Assembly: GCA_039654915.1 (NCBI GenBank)
Contig: CM077597.1
Coordinates: 39,530,001-39,594,000, forward strand
Direction of reading: 5' to 3'
DNA length: 64,000 nt
Origin: Aquilaria yunnanensis
Taxonomy: Eukaryota > Streptophyta > Magnoliopsida > Malvales > Thymelaeaceae
Shown here: in pieces, positions 1 to 10,550 of the stretch
Layout: each line of letters begins with the position of its first letter
Position numbering within the stretch: the first letter of the stretch is position 1
Translations under genes and position numbers: made by a program
Notes under the pieces: model-generated
The model's database searches: none
What the model was told of the DNA's origin: nothing
Seen by the model: the letters and a program-made list of their open reading frames with translations, nothing else

Positions 1-1400
1 ACCCTAGGTGATATCTTAAGCCAAAGGAACCTAAAGGCTATGTAATGTGCCATGTGTGCATAACGCACTATGGTAAGTTAGCTAGTTTGCTTTCAACAAG
101 CATAGGGTTTTTGTTCAAGTTAGGTGAAACTTGATCAATCACCTAGATGTCTATGCTGATTTAACATAATCAAAGTGGTCACATGATGAAACTAAAAGAA
201 AAATAATGATTGCCATATTAAGGAAATCGTGTGTATGTGGTGTGTGTGTTTGTGTGCTTCTTTGTTTGTAGGCATGTGCTAACCCTATTTTGTATATATA
301 TGTTTTAGGAATTATTCTATAGATGTTGCTTTTGGTGTATTCCATGTCTTTGGATGCTAGTTATTAAGCAAAATTGGAGGTTTATATGTTTAGCAATGTT
401 ATAAACATTATGAAGGCACTAGGTGCTGTATTGGCTCTTTACGGAGTACCTATGTACTCATGCCTCTTTTGCCCATTTTAGGCAAAGAAGTGCAAGAGTG
501 AAGGGATAGGAAACCTCTAGGAGAGGCCTATGTATAAAAAGGTATACTATGAAATTATGGCTTATGAAAAGGAAGCATGGAAAACTCATTAAATTTAACT
601 AATGATTGTGTTCTCTTACTGTGTGTGTAGGCCCTGATGGCTACTATCGGAGTTGTTGTATTTGGCTCCATCCTAGTATGGGCTAGGCCTAGGATAGTAA
701 AAATAGAGTTGTGGCCTAATTGTCTAGTCAAAGTGCAGGTCAAAGTGACTATAGGCTTGGAGACAACTTAATCCTATTTTGTACTATGCATGACACTTAG
801 TGTCCCCAAACTTTTATGTACTTAACTTTTTGGGCATGTAGTCCTATTTGCAATTTTGGCCTGCACAAATACATATATAGCTAAGGGTAAGGGGACTGGA
901 ATTAGAAAAAAATGCGGCCTCTACCTTGTATGTATTTTTGGGCTTAAGTAAGCCATAAGGCACTAAATATGGTATGTTAGGAAAAATGTATGCATGGTAA
1001 CCTATTAAACTAATATGCATGCATGTGTGCATGCTTGGGTGCGTGTATGTTTTGCACTTGGTAAGCCCTAGTAAACCCCTAGAGACACTGAAACACACAC
1101 TCATGCTTATGCACCCCATATATGTTAAAAGAAAGATAATGAGCTTGGTTATGTATGTTCACTCACTAGAGTAACACATTAAGCTGATAACTTAATGTGT
1201 TAAAGTAGTAACTTATTCTATTAAACTATTAATCTAAAGTGTGAATTTAGTGTTAAGAATCCTGGGAGTCAAAGTCTAATTCACCCTAAGAAAATCAATT
1301 GAGTGATTAAAATCAACCGAGTGACTAAAACATCTAGTTGATCTCAAACCTTTTAAGAAGGTTTAGGGTTGGGGTGAATTCAGCCTTCACATAGGAAGCT
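1..1400 (+). repeat. Tekay-like LTR remnant, non-coding
   Basis: This stretch has no credible coding frame. Around 236-300 it carries a TG-rich block followed by a 'gctaaccc' motif. This is the reverse complement of the block near 19590-19630 inside the young Tekay LTR, which has the same order of motifs (ggttagca, then aaagaagcacacaaacacac). I therefore infer a diverged LTR of a Tekay-like chromovirus in the opposite orientation to that element. Neither end of the LTR can be placed; the left end is outside the window and the right end is lost near the reverse transcriptase scrap that starts about 1402. The assignment rests on one conserved block, so it is tentative. Confidence 0.4.
1172..1202. 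repeat. Perfect 12-bp inverted repeat (hairpin)
   Basis: TAACACATTAAG and its exact reverse complement CTTAATGTGTTA are separated by a 7-base loop (CTGATAA). It lies in the non-coding LTR-like sequence, 200 bases from the reverse transcriptase scrap. No function is evident. Confidence 0.8.
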
Positions 1401-1401
1401 T

Positions 1402-1716
1402 CTTATTTCTCTTACATTTTGAGGTTGTTTCCACACCAAGATAGCTTTAAACTTATCAGGAACAATAGCTAAGCCATGCTCATTGATCACATGTGCAAGG
1501 AATCCAACGTCCTTAGCCCAAAATTGGCACTTACTTAGCTTGCCATAAAACTTGTGCTTCTTAAGCAAGTCTTGTACCAATCTCAAATGTTCTTTATGGG
1601 TTTTCTTATCCTTTAAGTATGCTAGTATATCATCTATACACACAACCACAAAGTGGTCCAAGTAAGAGTTAAATAATCTTTACGTGAGGTCCATGAAGAA
1701 GGCTGGGGAGTTAATG
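1402..1716 (-). pseudogene. Ty3/gypsy reverse transcriptase fragment
   Basis: Read on the minus strand, this fragment covers the middle of a chromovirus reverse transcriptase. It contains the FMDL segment, an active-site block read as CIDD (FIDD in the intact copy at 21256-26289), the [12 protein letters not shown] segment, the INEHGLA segment, and a stop at IRSFL. It is about 105 residues of a domain that is normally longer than 160, with a stop codon near its start and no flanking domains. It closely parallels residues 870-972 of the intact Tekay polyprotein, so it comes from a related Tekay/Del-type element. It is a truncated dead relic. Homology stops sharply at both ends, which suggests deletion breakpoints. 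Confidence 0.85.
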
Positions 1717-2124
1717 ATAGCAGAAGGGTTATCACCCATAGGACCTTCAATCAAGTGGACCTGAAACCACCCTCATAAGGCTATATGGCCAACCTCAAAA
1801 GAGGGCTCAACAGCACCCTTAAAAGGCTACATGACCAACCTCGAAAGAGGGCTCGGCACCACCTTTAGATACTAAAATAGTTGACCTTAGGAAAACGGAA
1901 TCACCACCTTCGAGTATTAGCATAACCAACCACAGGAATGAAAGTCTACCACCCTCAATAGGAGAGATGCCTCCCAAACATGGTTTATGTCTCCAATAGG
2001 CATCCTCAAACCACCTTCAGAGAATATTTTACTTCCAAAGGGATTCTCAAGTCCTCAAGGTGTTCTACAGGAAAATGAAAATGTACGGCTAATAGGACCA
2101 CTGACAAGGAACCTTCATATGCCG
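1717..2124 (+). repeat. Tat-like LTR (U3) fragment, non-coding
   Basis: No coding frame is seen. The sequence is full of short phrases of the type 'accaccctc', 'ccaacctc' and 'gaggg', which are also typical of the Tat-1 LTR that starts at 2125. A unit of about 46 bases is tandemly duplicated (1769-1814 and 1815-1858). It may be the left part of an LTR belonging to the related Tat-type fragment that resumes at 29316, with Tat-1 inserted between, but no target-site duplication confirms this. Confidence 0.35.
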
Positions 2125-2943
2125 TTTGATAGCCAAATGGCTTACACATAGATAGCCTCTAGGGTTGACTAACAAGTACCACCCTTAGAGGTACATCTAA
2201 CCAATCTTGAAAAATGGATGCTCACCACCCTCGGCTGATGACACTACCACCCTCGAAAGGACAAACTACACCATCCTCAGTCAAGTGATTTGGTGACCTC
2301 GGAAGGCCATCTCCCCTCCTCGACAGAATATAGTGTTCGCCGAAGGTCCTCCACCCTGCTGAGAAGCCTCCCTCTATGGCCCTTAAGAACAAAAACTGGA
2401 CCGACGGAGACTCGTCTGCCGAAGGCGTATTACCCCCTGAAGAGGGCCCATCACCGAAGAAGTTCTCACCCATATGAGACAAAGACAGTTAGGAGCCTCT
2501 AACACAGAGACCTTGCACACGCCCTTGACACATAGGCCACCCACAGCTCTGACTTCTGGCCAGAATGGCCTATGGCCATCTAGAGATCCCCATCCTCGAA
2601 GCTACGAACCGCATCTGGCCAAACACGTGTCATGATCTGAGCAGGCTGTGTCAAACGGACTTCCCCCCAAGCCCTCTTATAAATACTTAGGGAATGACCT
2701 TGGTAAGGACACAAGCTGAACCTTTAAGAAAATTCTGCTCTTTACTCTCTTCCATACTTGCCAAATACTAACTCGGGCATCAGAGGCTCCTTCCCCGAAA
2801 ACACACTTCGGGGACCTCCTAACCCCTGTTCTTTTGAATGTTTCAGGCAATCTCTCCCTGGAAGTCTCCTCTACCAGCATCTCAATACCGGAAGTCCCTC
2901 TCAGGCCCACCATGTCACACAACGAAGATGCCACCGGGCATCA
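2125..2943 (+). repeat. Tat-1 5' LTR
   Basis: Homologous over its full length to 17479-18296. The start is TTTGATAGCC (TGTGATAGCC in the 3' copy) and the end ATCA lies directly before the primer-binding site. A TATA box (TATAAATA) is seen at about 2680, placing U3 at roughly 555 bases. A start codon for gag (2912) lies inside the LTR end. Confidence 0.85.
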
Positions 2944-4491
2944 TTTGGCACCGTCTGTGGGAAACTACTCTCAGGTAGCCATTATTGAGACTAGGAGTTC
3001 TAAGGACAAAGGACTCACGAGGTCCCTGTTTGCGCCAGAAACTGAACCGGTGACCGAACAACCTGCCATAGGTACTTCTTTACCAAAGGACGAGCACCCT
3101 CTGACGATCACAATGAGCTTCCTAAGGGATTTCCAATGTTTGATCATGGCTAAAATGACACAGCAGGTCGACCAGAGGTGGTCTCAACCACCTTCGACCC
3201 GAAGGGCCTCTTCACCAGCTACATGCCGGGAGAGAAGTCCAAAGTCTACTCACCAGAGTTCAGGAAGTGATTACTTCTGCGGTGAGTCCTTAATGGAGGA
3301 CGTAACCCCGAGAGGTCATCATGCTAAAGATACGGGGCCAAAAGTACCAAAAACTTCCCATCGGCGGAGCTCATCACAGGATGAGAGGTCACAATCCCCA
3401 TGCTGATGAAGTTACTCCCCGAAAAGAAGGCGTCATTACCCGTTGCTAGAGGCCAGCAAGTAGCGGGAAGAGACCAGTGCCACCACATTCATGGAGAAGA
3501 TCCTACAAAGGTTATAAAAAGTAGAGAGGTAGATCACCCGAAAGCCTGTTTAGTCAAGGTTATCTGAGACCTTCACCAGAGAAGAGTCACCCTGCATCCA
3601 GACGGTAGTGGAAGCACTAACGCCAAGCTATTTCCAGGTGCCTCGCTTGGAAACCTATATGGGCGTAGCAATGCTCAAGCCCTCCTAACCAAGTATAGGC
3701 GTAGTGTGGTACTACATAGTGCCGATGATGCTACCCTTTGCAAGTGCTTTGAGGTCACTCTCTCCGGCCCGGCAACCGCGTGGTAAAAATCCCTAGCCCC
3801 TGGAACTGTAATGAGTTTCTAGGAGTTGTCTGCAGCGTTCACACAGTAGTTCATCGGCAATAGGCCAACGGTGAAGATGTCGGTTCAGATGTTCAACATA
3901 GCGCAAAGGAGTGGAGAGACCATTCGTGACTATGTTGAAAGGTTTAACCGAGAGGCCGTGAGTGTGCCGGACTTCCGTCCCGAAATATGTATCCTCACCA
4001 TGAGAAAAGGACTTTGGAGAAACTCACAACTCTTCTATGAGTTCTCTAAAGACCCCTCGGACACCCTTGGATAATTCTACTGAAGGGCGGAACAATACAT
4101 GATTGCCGAGGAACTTAGGATGGGGGGGCCAAAATCTGACCACACTCGCCCCAAGGGACAAAGCAGCCAACCTCGGTATCCAACCGAAGGTGGAGGGAGA
4201 CCTCGGAAGCAGAGAGGGAAGAAGCCAATGACGTTCACCCCATTGAATACCACAAGAATGAACATACTGCTGGCAATGGAAAGGCAAGGCACCCAGATTC
4301 AACGGCCGAAGGGCATGACCTCGGAAAACAAGAAGAATATGAAAAAATTCTGCCAGTTCCATCGGCATCACAGTCATGACACTGAGGATTACTTCCAACT
4401 CAGGAAGTACATCGAATCCCTGATCAAGGAGGGTCAACTTCGCCGGTACCTACGGATGCCCTCTCCTAAGGGAAGGAGAGAGGAGGAATGA
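2912..4491 (+). pseudogene. Tat-1 gag, broken
   Basis: Gag would form the capsid of the retrotransposon particle. An open piece runs from ATG 2912 to 3403. Further pieces in changing frames show the capsid core (CKCFEVTLSGPATAW near 3740-3783; ETIRDYVERFNREAV near 3916-3960) and a basic C-terminal part with histidine-rich HRHHSHDTEDY near 4360-4390. Stops interrupt the core, for example after ATAW and at 4074. The gag core is closely related to the fragment at 29830-30496. Neighbouring order (gag then protease) is normal. The copy cannot make a full Gag. Confidence 0.8.
2946..2963 (+). promoter_or_regulatory. Tat-1 primer-binding site
   Basis: TGGCACCGTCTGTGGGAA follows the LTR end with a 2-base gap. 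The motif TGGCGCCGTCTGTGGG occurs at this position in many plant Tat-lineage elements; here one G has become A. It would pair with the 3' end of a tRNA to prime minus-strand DNA synthesis. Confidence 0.75.
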
Positions 4492-4575
4492 AAGGAAGAT
4501 GAGGACTACGATTCTGACCGACATCGAAACCGAAGTCCCAAGAAGAATACTCCACCTCCGGCTGGGGTAATCTAG

Positions 4576-5217
4576 ATGATCACCACGAGACTATCTTCGG
4601 CAGAGAGGAAGAGGAAAGCCAGGGAGATCTTACTGATGGAATTCGGCAACCCATCAAACAAGCTCGCTCGGAAAGATGGGTCTACCGTAGTGTTCCCACA
4701 TGATGACCGACCCCTTATTATGGCAAGGATTGGGAGTTGGGACATAAAAAGGGCACTCCTAGATGACGGGTCCAATGCCGATGTCCTATTTTCCCACCTG
4801 TTGCCAAGCTTGGGCATCGCAAAAGCTAATCTCAAACCTATCACATCTCTTACCTTTGAGGTAGGTTTTTTCGAACTCCCTATCCTCAGTTGGATCGACC
4901 TACCTCTGATGTTAAAGGGAACTTCTGCTCAGGACAATAGAGAGCTCTTCGCCTCTGCCATGACTAGATTCATTGCGATCGATGTCCCTTCTTCATATAA
5001 TGCCATCCTTGGAAGGCAAACTAAAGGGAACTCTCACGTCTGACCAGATGTGAAGTCCCTAATAGTCACATTCGGGACAAAGGATGGAGACACAGAAATA
5101 TTTATTGATCAAGCTAAAGTCCAGAAGGTCTTCATAAGGGCAAGGCAGAGCCCAGTGAAAGAATACACACAGACCTCGGGAGAGAATGGCACATCAAATG
5201 AAGAATCTACAGAATGA
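4576..5217 (+). pseudogene. Tat-1 aspartic protease, broken
   Basis: The protease would cleave the Gag-Pol precursor. The frame from 4576 shows a lead-in resembling other Tat proteases, then the active-site strand ALLDDGSNADVLF, where the usual DTGS/DNGS reads DDGS, and the second conserved block PSSYNAILGR about 80 residues later. A stop at 5041-5043 and another near 5217 break the frame. It sits between gag and reverse transcriptase, as expected. Confidence 0.8.
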
Positions 5218-5229
5218 GAGAAAAACAAC

Positions 5230-6444
5230 TTGGAAAAAATTGAAACTGAGAGTGTAGAGCTTGTCCCAGGCCGAAGTACCCATATGGGAAAACATTTGAC
5301 CGAAGGTGACAAGCAAAAGCTTGTATCTTTCCTTTTAATGAACAAAGATCTATTTGCCTACTCACCGAAGGACGTGCCTAGGGTAGAACCTCTTATAATT
5401 CAACATAGTCTTTTCATACGCCTAGAAGCAAAGCCTTTTCGCCAAAAAAAGAAAAGCCTTTCGGCACACAAGAACAACTTCATTAAATCCGTAGTCCAAC
5501 AGTTGATGGAGGCAGACGTAATAAAGGAAGTCAAATATCCCGAATGGCTGAGTAACGTTGTTGTCACCACAAAAGAAGGGAGTGACAAACTCCGAATATG
5601 CATCGACTTCTGAAACATGAATGATGCTTGTCCTAAGGATTCATATCCTCTGCCCCCAATAGACCAGTTGGTTGACTTAGCCGCCAAGTATGGCCTCCTT
5701 AGCTTCCTCGATGCCTTCAACAGGTATCATCAAATCAAGACGGACCACGAAGATGAGGAAAAAACAGCCTTCATCACCAAAGTTGGTACATACTGCTATA
5801 TTAGAATGCCCTTCAAGCTTAAGAATGCAGGAGCCACGTATCAAAGGTTGATGAATAGGGTCTTCGACTCCCAAATTGGGAGAAACATGGAAGTCTAGGT
5901 CGATGATATGATAGTCAATAACAAACTTCCAAGTAGTCATATCACAGACTTAGAAGAAACATTCCACCAGCTGAGGACATTCGGAATTCATCTCAACCCC
6001 GAAAAATGCATGTTTGGGGTGAATGCGAGTAAGTTCCTCACATTTATGGTGTCAGAGAGAGGTGTTGATGCCAATTCGGAAAAGGTCAAGGCCCTGCTAG
6101 GATTCCAAACTCCCACAATGACCAAGGATGTGCAAAAACTCACAGGGAAAATCACGTCCCTCAACACATTCATCTCCAGATATGGGGATCACTGTCGACC
6201 ATTTTTCAAAGTCCTCACTAAAGCAGTAAAAAATGGAGGTGACCTTGGAATCGAAGTGCGCCCTTGGAACGAAGACTGCCAAAAGGGCTAGGAAGAACTT
6301 AAAGTCTACCTAACTCGTCTACCGACACTACGGAAGCCACGGGAAGGAGAACCCCTCATGCTTTACCTCACCGTTACCTAAAGGGCGGTAAGTTCAATCC
6401 TTGTAAAGGAAGAGGGGGCAAAGCAATGGCCAGTCTATTATGTG
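5230..6444 (+). pseudogene. Tat-1 reverse transcriptase, broken
   Basis: This would copy the element RNA to DNA. Visible blocks in order are the start of the palm (EWLSNVVV then KLRICIDF), ACPKDSYPLPPIDQLVD, LDAFNRYHQI, KTAFIT, YCYIRMPF, the active-site box and FGIHLNPEKCMFGV, then the thumb and connection. Stops occur after CIDF (5611-5613), at the tyrosine of the YVDD box (TAG, 5896-5898, so the box reads stop-VDD), near 6289 and near 6378. The frame is then interrupted exactly at 6444 by the LTR-B insertion and resumes at 10551, where the RNase H follows without a missing base. Confidence 0.85.
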
Positions 6445-6944
6445 TGTTACCCACTCTGGGGTAGTCCAGTTATGGTGCCAAAATTGTGCATTTAAACTCC
6501 CAGGATTGGTAATGTTCTGTAGGCCATCAAAACACTACACTTAGTGTGCATACCTAAGTGGCCCTCTTGGGCACTATGTAAACACATGCATATTGGTCCA
6601 ACCATCACAGACATATTCACATTTCATGCACACCATGGCATCTAAGAAGGAAAACACTAGCACAAGTCTTAGTTTTGGCTTCCACACATTAGGCAATCTT
6701 GTTAAGTTCTAGTGACCAGCTACTGCACCTATAACTTCCACTAATAAACTGTATCATTCTAGCCTCATATGCCCCTATTTTATTTGCTCTAGTACCATGT
6801 AGAGACTTAGATAAAACCAAGGAATTTTGTTTTACATCAATAGCCCACCTATGGACCAAGTTATGGATTTTTTACGTTGGTTACAAAATTCTGACCAAAT
6901 GAACAGTAACGCAGCCAAATTTGCAACATCATATCTTTGGCTAC

Positions 6945-8360
6945 TGTTGGGTTTCAGGAGCCAAATAGCGTAGCGGAATTTAACCGAAACCCTCCAGGAT
7001 CCAAGTGAAACGGGATAAACCGGGTGTTCGAAAATTTCATACCTAATTTTCGGTTGAGATCTCTCACTCAACTGTAGAGTCGAATCACAAAACCTGAACA
7101 GTTGACGTGTTCAGGCTCTCTATGGTATCCACACAAGCCTCTCGGGATCACCATGCTTCCACCACGTCCCGGCAGATGCGTTTCTCTTGCGCTCGCAGTG
7201 CTAGCTTGCGTCCTCCAAGGAATTGCAAGAGAAGAGTGCGGCTGTCCTTTTGGGAGGCTAGGGCAAGGAGACCTGGGAATTTCTCACTTAAAAGTTGTAT
7301 TTATAGTGAGACTCAACTTCCAGGCCTAATGGGTTTCAAAGCCCTCATCCAATTAGGATTTAATTTCGGGCTTAATAATGGCTCAACTCCTTGGCCCATT
7401 ATTAATACAAAATTAAAGTGAAACCATAACCCAAATAATTAGCCCATGCACTCTAATGATCCAAATAGCTCTATGTGTGCGACCCAATAGGCTCTTGCCA
7501 TGTTGGCAATGATCATAAATCACATTTCTGATCATAAGCAATGAGCGGTGTCTAGCAACACATCATTGCTACCCAAGTGACAAGATTGTCGGTGAATCGA
7601 CAAAACCTTTATGATCATCACCGATATATGCCATTGTCCCTTTGTCCAAGATATCAAGATTAAGAACGAGACATGGAATGTGTCACTCTCGTATAGCCCA
7701 ATCTTTGGTTTCTTGATTACCGAGTACACCAACTTAAACTGACGACATTGATATCATATATCAACTCATCGGAGCATGGCCATGCATTTTCTAAGTCTCA
7801 CTCTATCAAGGGGCCCAAAGATATCACTCCCGTTACATAGGAGGGACAAATCCCATCTTGATCATACAAATCCCTCCGCATGATATGTGACATACCCAAT
7901 GACCTCCTTCAAGTTCACTCAGTTACGAGCAACAATGGAAAGTATCAAAGTATGTGACTCACATGTAGGGAACCTTGATGATCTTAGGTCGAAGGACTAC
8001 ATATACCATGATCACTATGAGAATCACTTATGACACTCATATAACGATCCATGAAGTGTTCTCATGGTGGGTCGGTCCAGTACACAAGTTCTCCAACTTG
8101 TACCCATATGTAGACTACATATCTCATATTGGTCTCCACATATGCTAGTCATTATGTATTATTGCAACTTGCTCCACAATAATACTAGACTAGGGACATT
8201 TAAGAATATCATTATTCTAGGGTTACAATTATGTTTATTACGTTACACAGAAACAAAACAACAAACAAAATTGCTGGATTAATGCCTCAGTAAAATATCA
8301 TGACTCAATGTGCAAAAATACAATCATCTCATGATTGGCTTTTTGGGCACAATACTAATA
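6945..8360 (-). mobile_element. Solo LTR of the copia family (nested in LTR-B)
   Basis: It is 1416 bases, begins TGTTGGGTTTC and ends AATACTAATA on the plus strand, with target-site duplication GCTAC at 6940-6944 and 8361-8365. It matches the LTRs of the full copia element at 39463-50213 along its length. On the minus strand its TATA box lies in the segment CTATAAATAC near 7297. No internal region is attached, so it is a solo LTR left by LTR-LTR recombination. Confidence 0.92.
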
Positions 8361-9370
8361 GCTACAAGGATCCCAATCTAGAAATTCCAAATTCCAGTTC
8401 AACCTCTAGATGTCCTCTAGGTTTGGGAAAAATTTCATACAAAGATTCATTCTACACAGGGAGTTATTAAACTTTAGGTCCAGAGTCAAAATTCTAGCAA
8501 CTTTTGGACCATTTTGCCCATACAAATTTTCCAAACCATGCAAACACTTCATTCACAAGTGGAAAGCCCTCCAAGGCTATCCCATATATGTCCATTACAC
8601 ATAGGAATTACATTATCTTTCTTTTAACAACTTTATGTGGCCAAAACAGAGTTTACAAGTAAGCAGCCCATCATTCACACTTAGGCAGCTTTGCATCACA
8701 TCACTTACATAGCCAAAACATTACTCAAATGTTCACATAATTGTCTCATTTTACATACACTACATGTACATGCATACATGCACTACAATATGGTCTTAAC
8801 TCAGCTAAATACGCACCCTAGGTTACAGGAGGTCCTGGGACACAATGGACTCCAAAAACAGGATGCTGGACAGCTGCTGCACAACACACTAAGTACCACA
8901 ATTAAAAATACAAAATGTGCTCCTCAAATCACCAAAATTTCCAGATCATAACTAGACATATGGAAGTTCATGTACCTGAAATTTCAGATTAAAATTCAAA
9001 TGACGAGGGTTAGTTTGAAGGTGATCTTTCAGCTGGACCTGAAATGACAGAATTGAGGGGAGTAAGTTTCATTATGAAACTTAGTAAGGGTAACACTTGG
9101 ATTCAATAGGCAATGTGACTATCATTGAAACCTACATCCAAAGAAACTAAAACAAAAAAATCACAATGCATAGATACAAGATATAGCAACCAAATGCAGC
9201 AGCCAAACACAAACAACAAATACATGAAATGTGGCAGCAGCATATACCATAGGTTAGTCCACAAACCACATAATAAACATAACCAAATCACTATGCCAGC
9301 CCTCCTCAAGCTAATGCTTGGTCTTAGGAGGATTTTAACACTAGTTAGTACTAACTTTGGGCCCTAGAAA

Positions 9371-9709
9371 CCCTCACTTTACTGCCATCATTGTGCACTT
9401 CACACTAGGTCACAGAACCTTCAATAAGTGCACTCTCCTCACTAAGCTTGGTTCATCAAGCACATGGCTCTCTTCCAAGCTTAGCCCTAGCTCCATCGAT
9501 GTTTGAAAATTGTACGAAACAGTCCATGATAGCAAGAGAACCCTTACTTCACTGCCATCTTTGTGCACTTCACACTAGGTCACAAAACCTTCAATAAGTG
9601 CACTCCCCTCATTAAGCTTGGTTCATCAAGATCATGGCTCTCTTCCAAGCTTAGCCCTAGCTCCATGGATGTTTGAAAATACAGAAAACAACCCATTAGA
9701 GAAAGAGAA
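9371..9709. repeat. 170-base tandem duplication private to this LTR-B copy
   Basis: The block starting 'ccctcacttt actgccatca' at 9371 is repeated at 9541 with a period of 170 bases and a few substitutions. The other LTR-B copies (for example 53340-53520 and 43750-43940) have a single unit. This explains why the copy is longer than its relatives. Confidence 0.85.
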
Positions 9710-10471
9710 CCCTTACCTTGATAGGTATGCTGAAATTGGAGCTTGATCCAAGGTGCACTCAAGTCCTAGCACCACATAGCTTCCAATTGCCTTTTCTTGC
9801 TTTCTTTTGCCTTCAATTTCAATCAATTTCAATCAATTGCAAGTTTGAAGGTGTGGTGGCTATGGAGGAAGTATCGCTATGTTCCTGGGCTGGGGGAGGA
9901 CAAAAATGAGAGACGGATAAGTGATTTGGCCACTTAAATGGCCTTAAATGAGCTTAAAGGCACAAAACACACTTAACAAGCTTAACCTTGCTTTATGTCA
10001 TTTTCTTTCTCACTAATTATGGTTTCTCTATCTTAAACTCATTGGTACACATGTGCCCAACATTTTTGACTAATTATCAAGTCATGGCTGCCTCCCCCAT
10101 GGTGGGATAACCCCACAATTCCACCCTTAGACTTAAGTCAAAAGCTTGAACACCTTAAGGTTTATACTAGGACATTTAGGTCCTTATTGCCTTTAGTGTT
10201 TCCTTTGTCCAAACTTGTCTTCCATAAGTAATTTAGTCCTCCAATAACACTTTCATACCATTTATATCCTTCCCATAACTCTCCAAGTCTCTTTCTTGAG
10301 AATTTTGCAATTGAGTACCCGAATTTCCAAAACCTTACAAGACAGTCCATAGGTTGCTTGACAAACTAGCAATTCTTAAGGCTTTTTCTTGGGGGCCAAG
10401 TTACCAACTTGGAACACTTTTAAGGAGGTGTTGATCATGCCTTTTAACCCCCACACTTCAATCACTATGGT

Positions 10472-10524
10472 GAGAATTACACAATAAAATGGTTTTTAGC
10501 CATTATGACACACTTGTAATTCTC
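10472..10524. repeat. Conserved terminal hairpin of LTR-B
   Basis: GAGAATTACA (10472-10481) pairs with TGTAATTCTC (10515-10524), and inside it AATGG pairs with CCATT. The same nested hairpin sits at 42977-43029 in the copy on the other strand and, with small losses, in the copies ending 54330 and 35310. It lies within about 75 bases of the GGTAACA end. Confidence 0.75.
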
Positions 10525-10550
10525 CCATTTTATGAGGTGGTAACAATGTG

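Larger units (their letters stand above)
6445..10545 (-). mobile_element. Solo LTR of family B in Tat-1 (with nested copia LTR)
   Basis: The insert begins TGTTACCCAC and ends GGTGGTAACA, with a perfect 5-bp target-site duplication ATGTG at 6440-6444 and 10546-10550. No coding frame is present. Removing the nested copia LTR and a private 170-base duplication leaves about 2.5 kb, the same as the copies at 42956-45425 and 51846-54330. TG...CA ends, 5-bp duplications and size fit a solo LTR of a chromovirus. Sense is probably the minus strand, because leader-like GGTAAGG and promoter-like sequence occur that way. It interrupts Tat-1 between reverse transcriptase and RNase H. Confidence 0.85.

Noticed and set aside
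236..260. GT-rich run as a microsatellite or Z-DNA feature
   Set aside because: Too short and interrupted; better explained as part of the shared LTR block.
2120..2124. Target-site duplication for Tat-1
   Set aside because: The flanks (TGCCG and CCTTT) do not match; none is claimed.
2222..2482. Frames in the Tat-1 LTR on both strands
   Set aside because: Not kept in the 3' LTR; non-coding LTR sequence.
7102..7421. Frames repeated in all copia LTR copies (about 60-104 codons around the TATA region)
   Set aside because: They recur because the LTR recurs, are not conserved in length or frame between copies, and show no domain.
8691..9367. Short frames repeated in LTR-B copies
   Set aside because: Frames shift and break between copies, so there is no sign of protein selection.
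6445..10545. Family B as a DNA transposon because of the TGTTACC/GGTAACA termini
   Set aside because: The termini are only 7 bases, start TG and end CA, and the duplications are 5 bp, which fits LTRs; no transposase or longer inverted repeat is seen.
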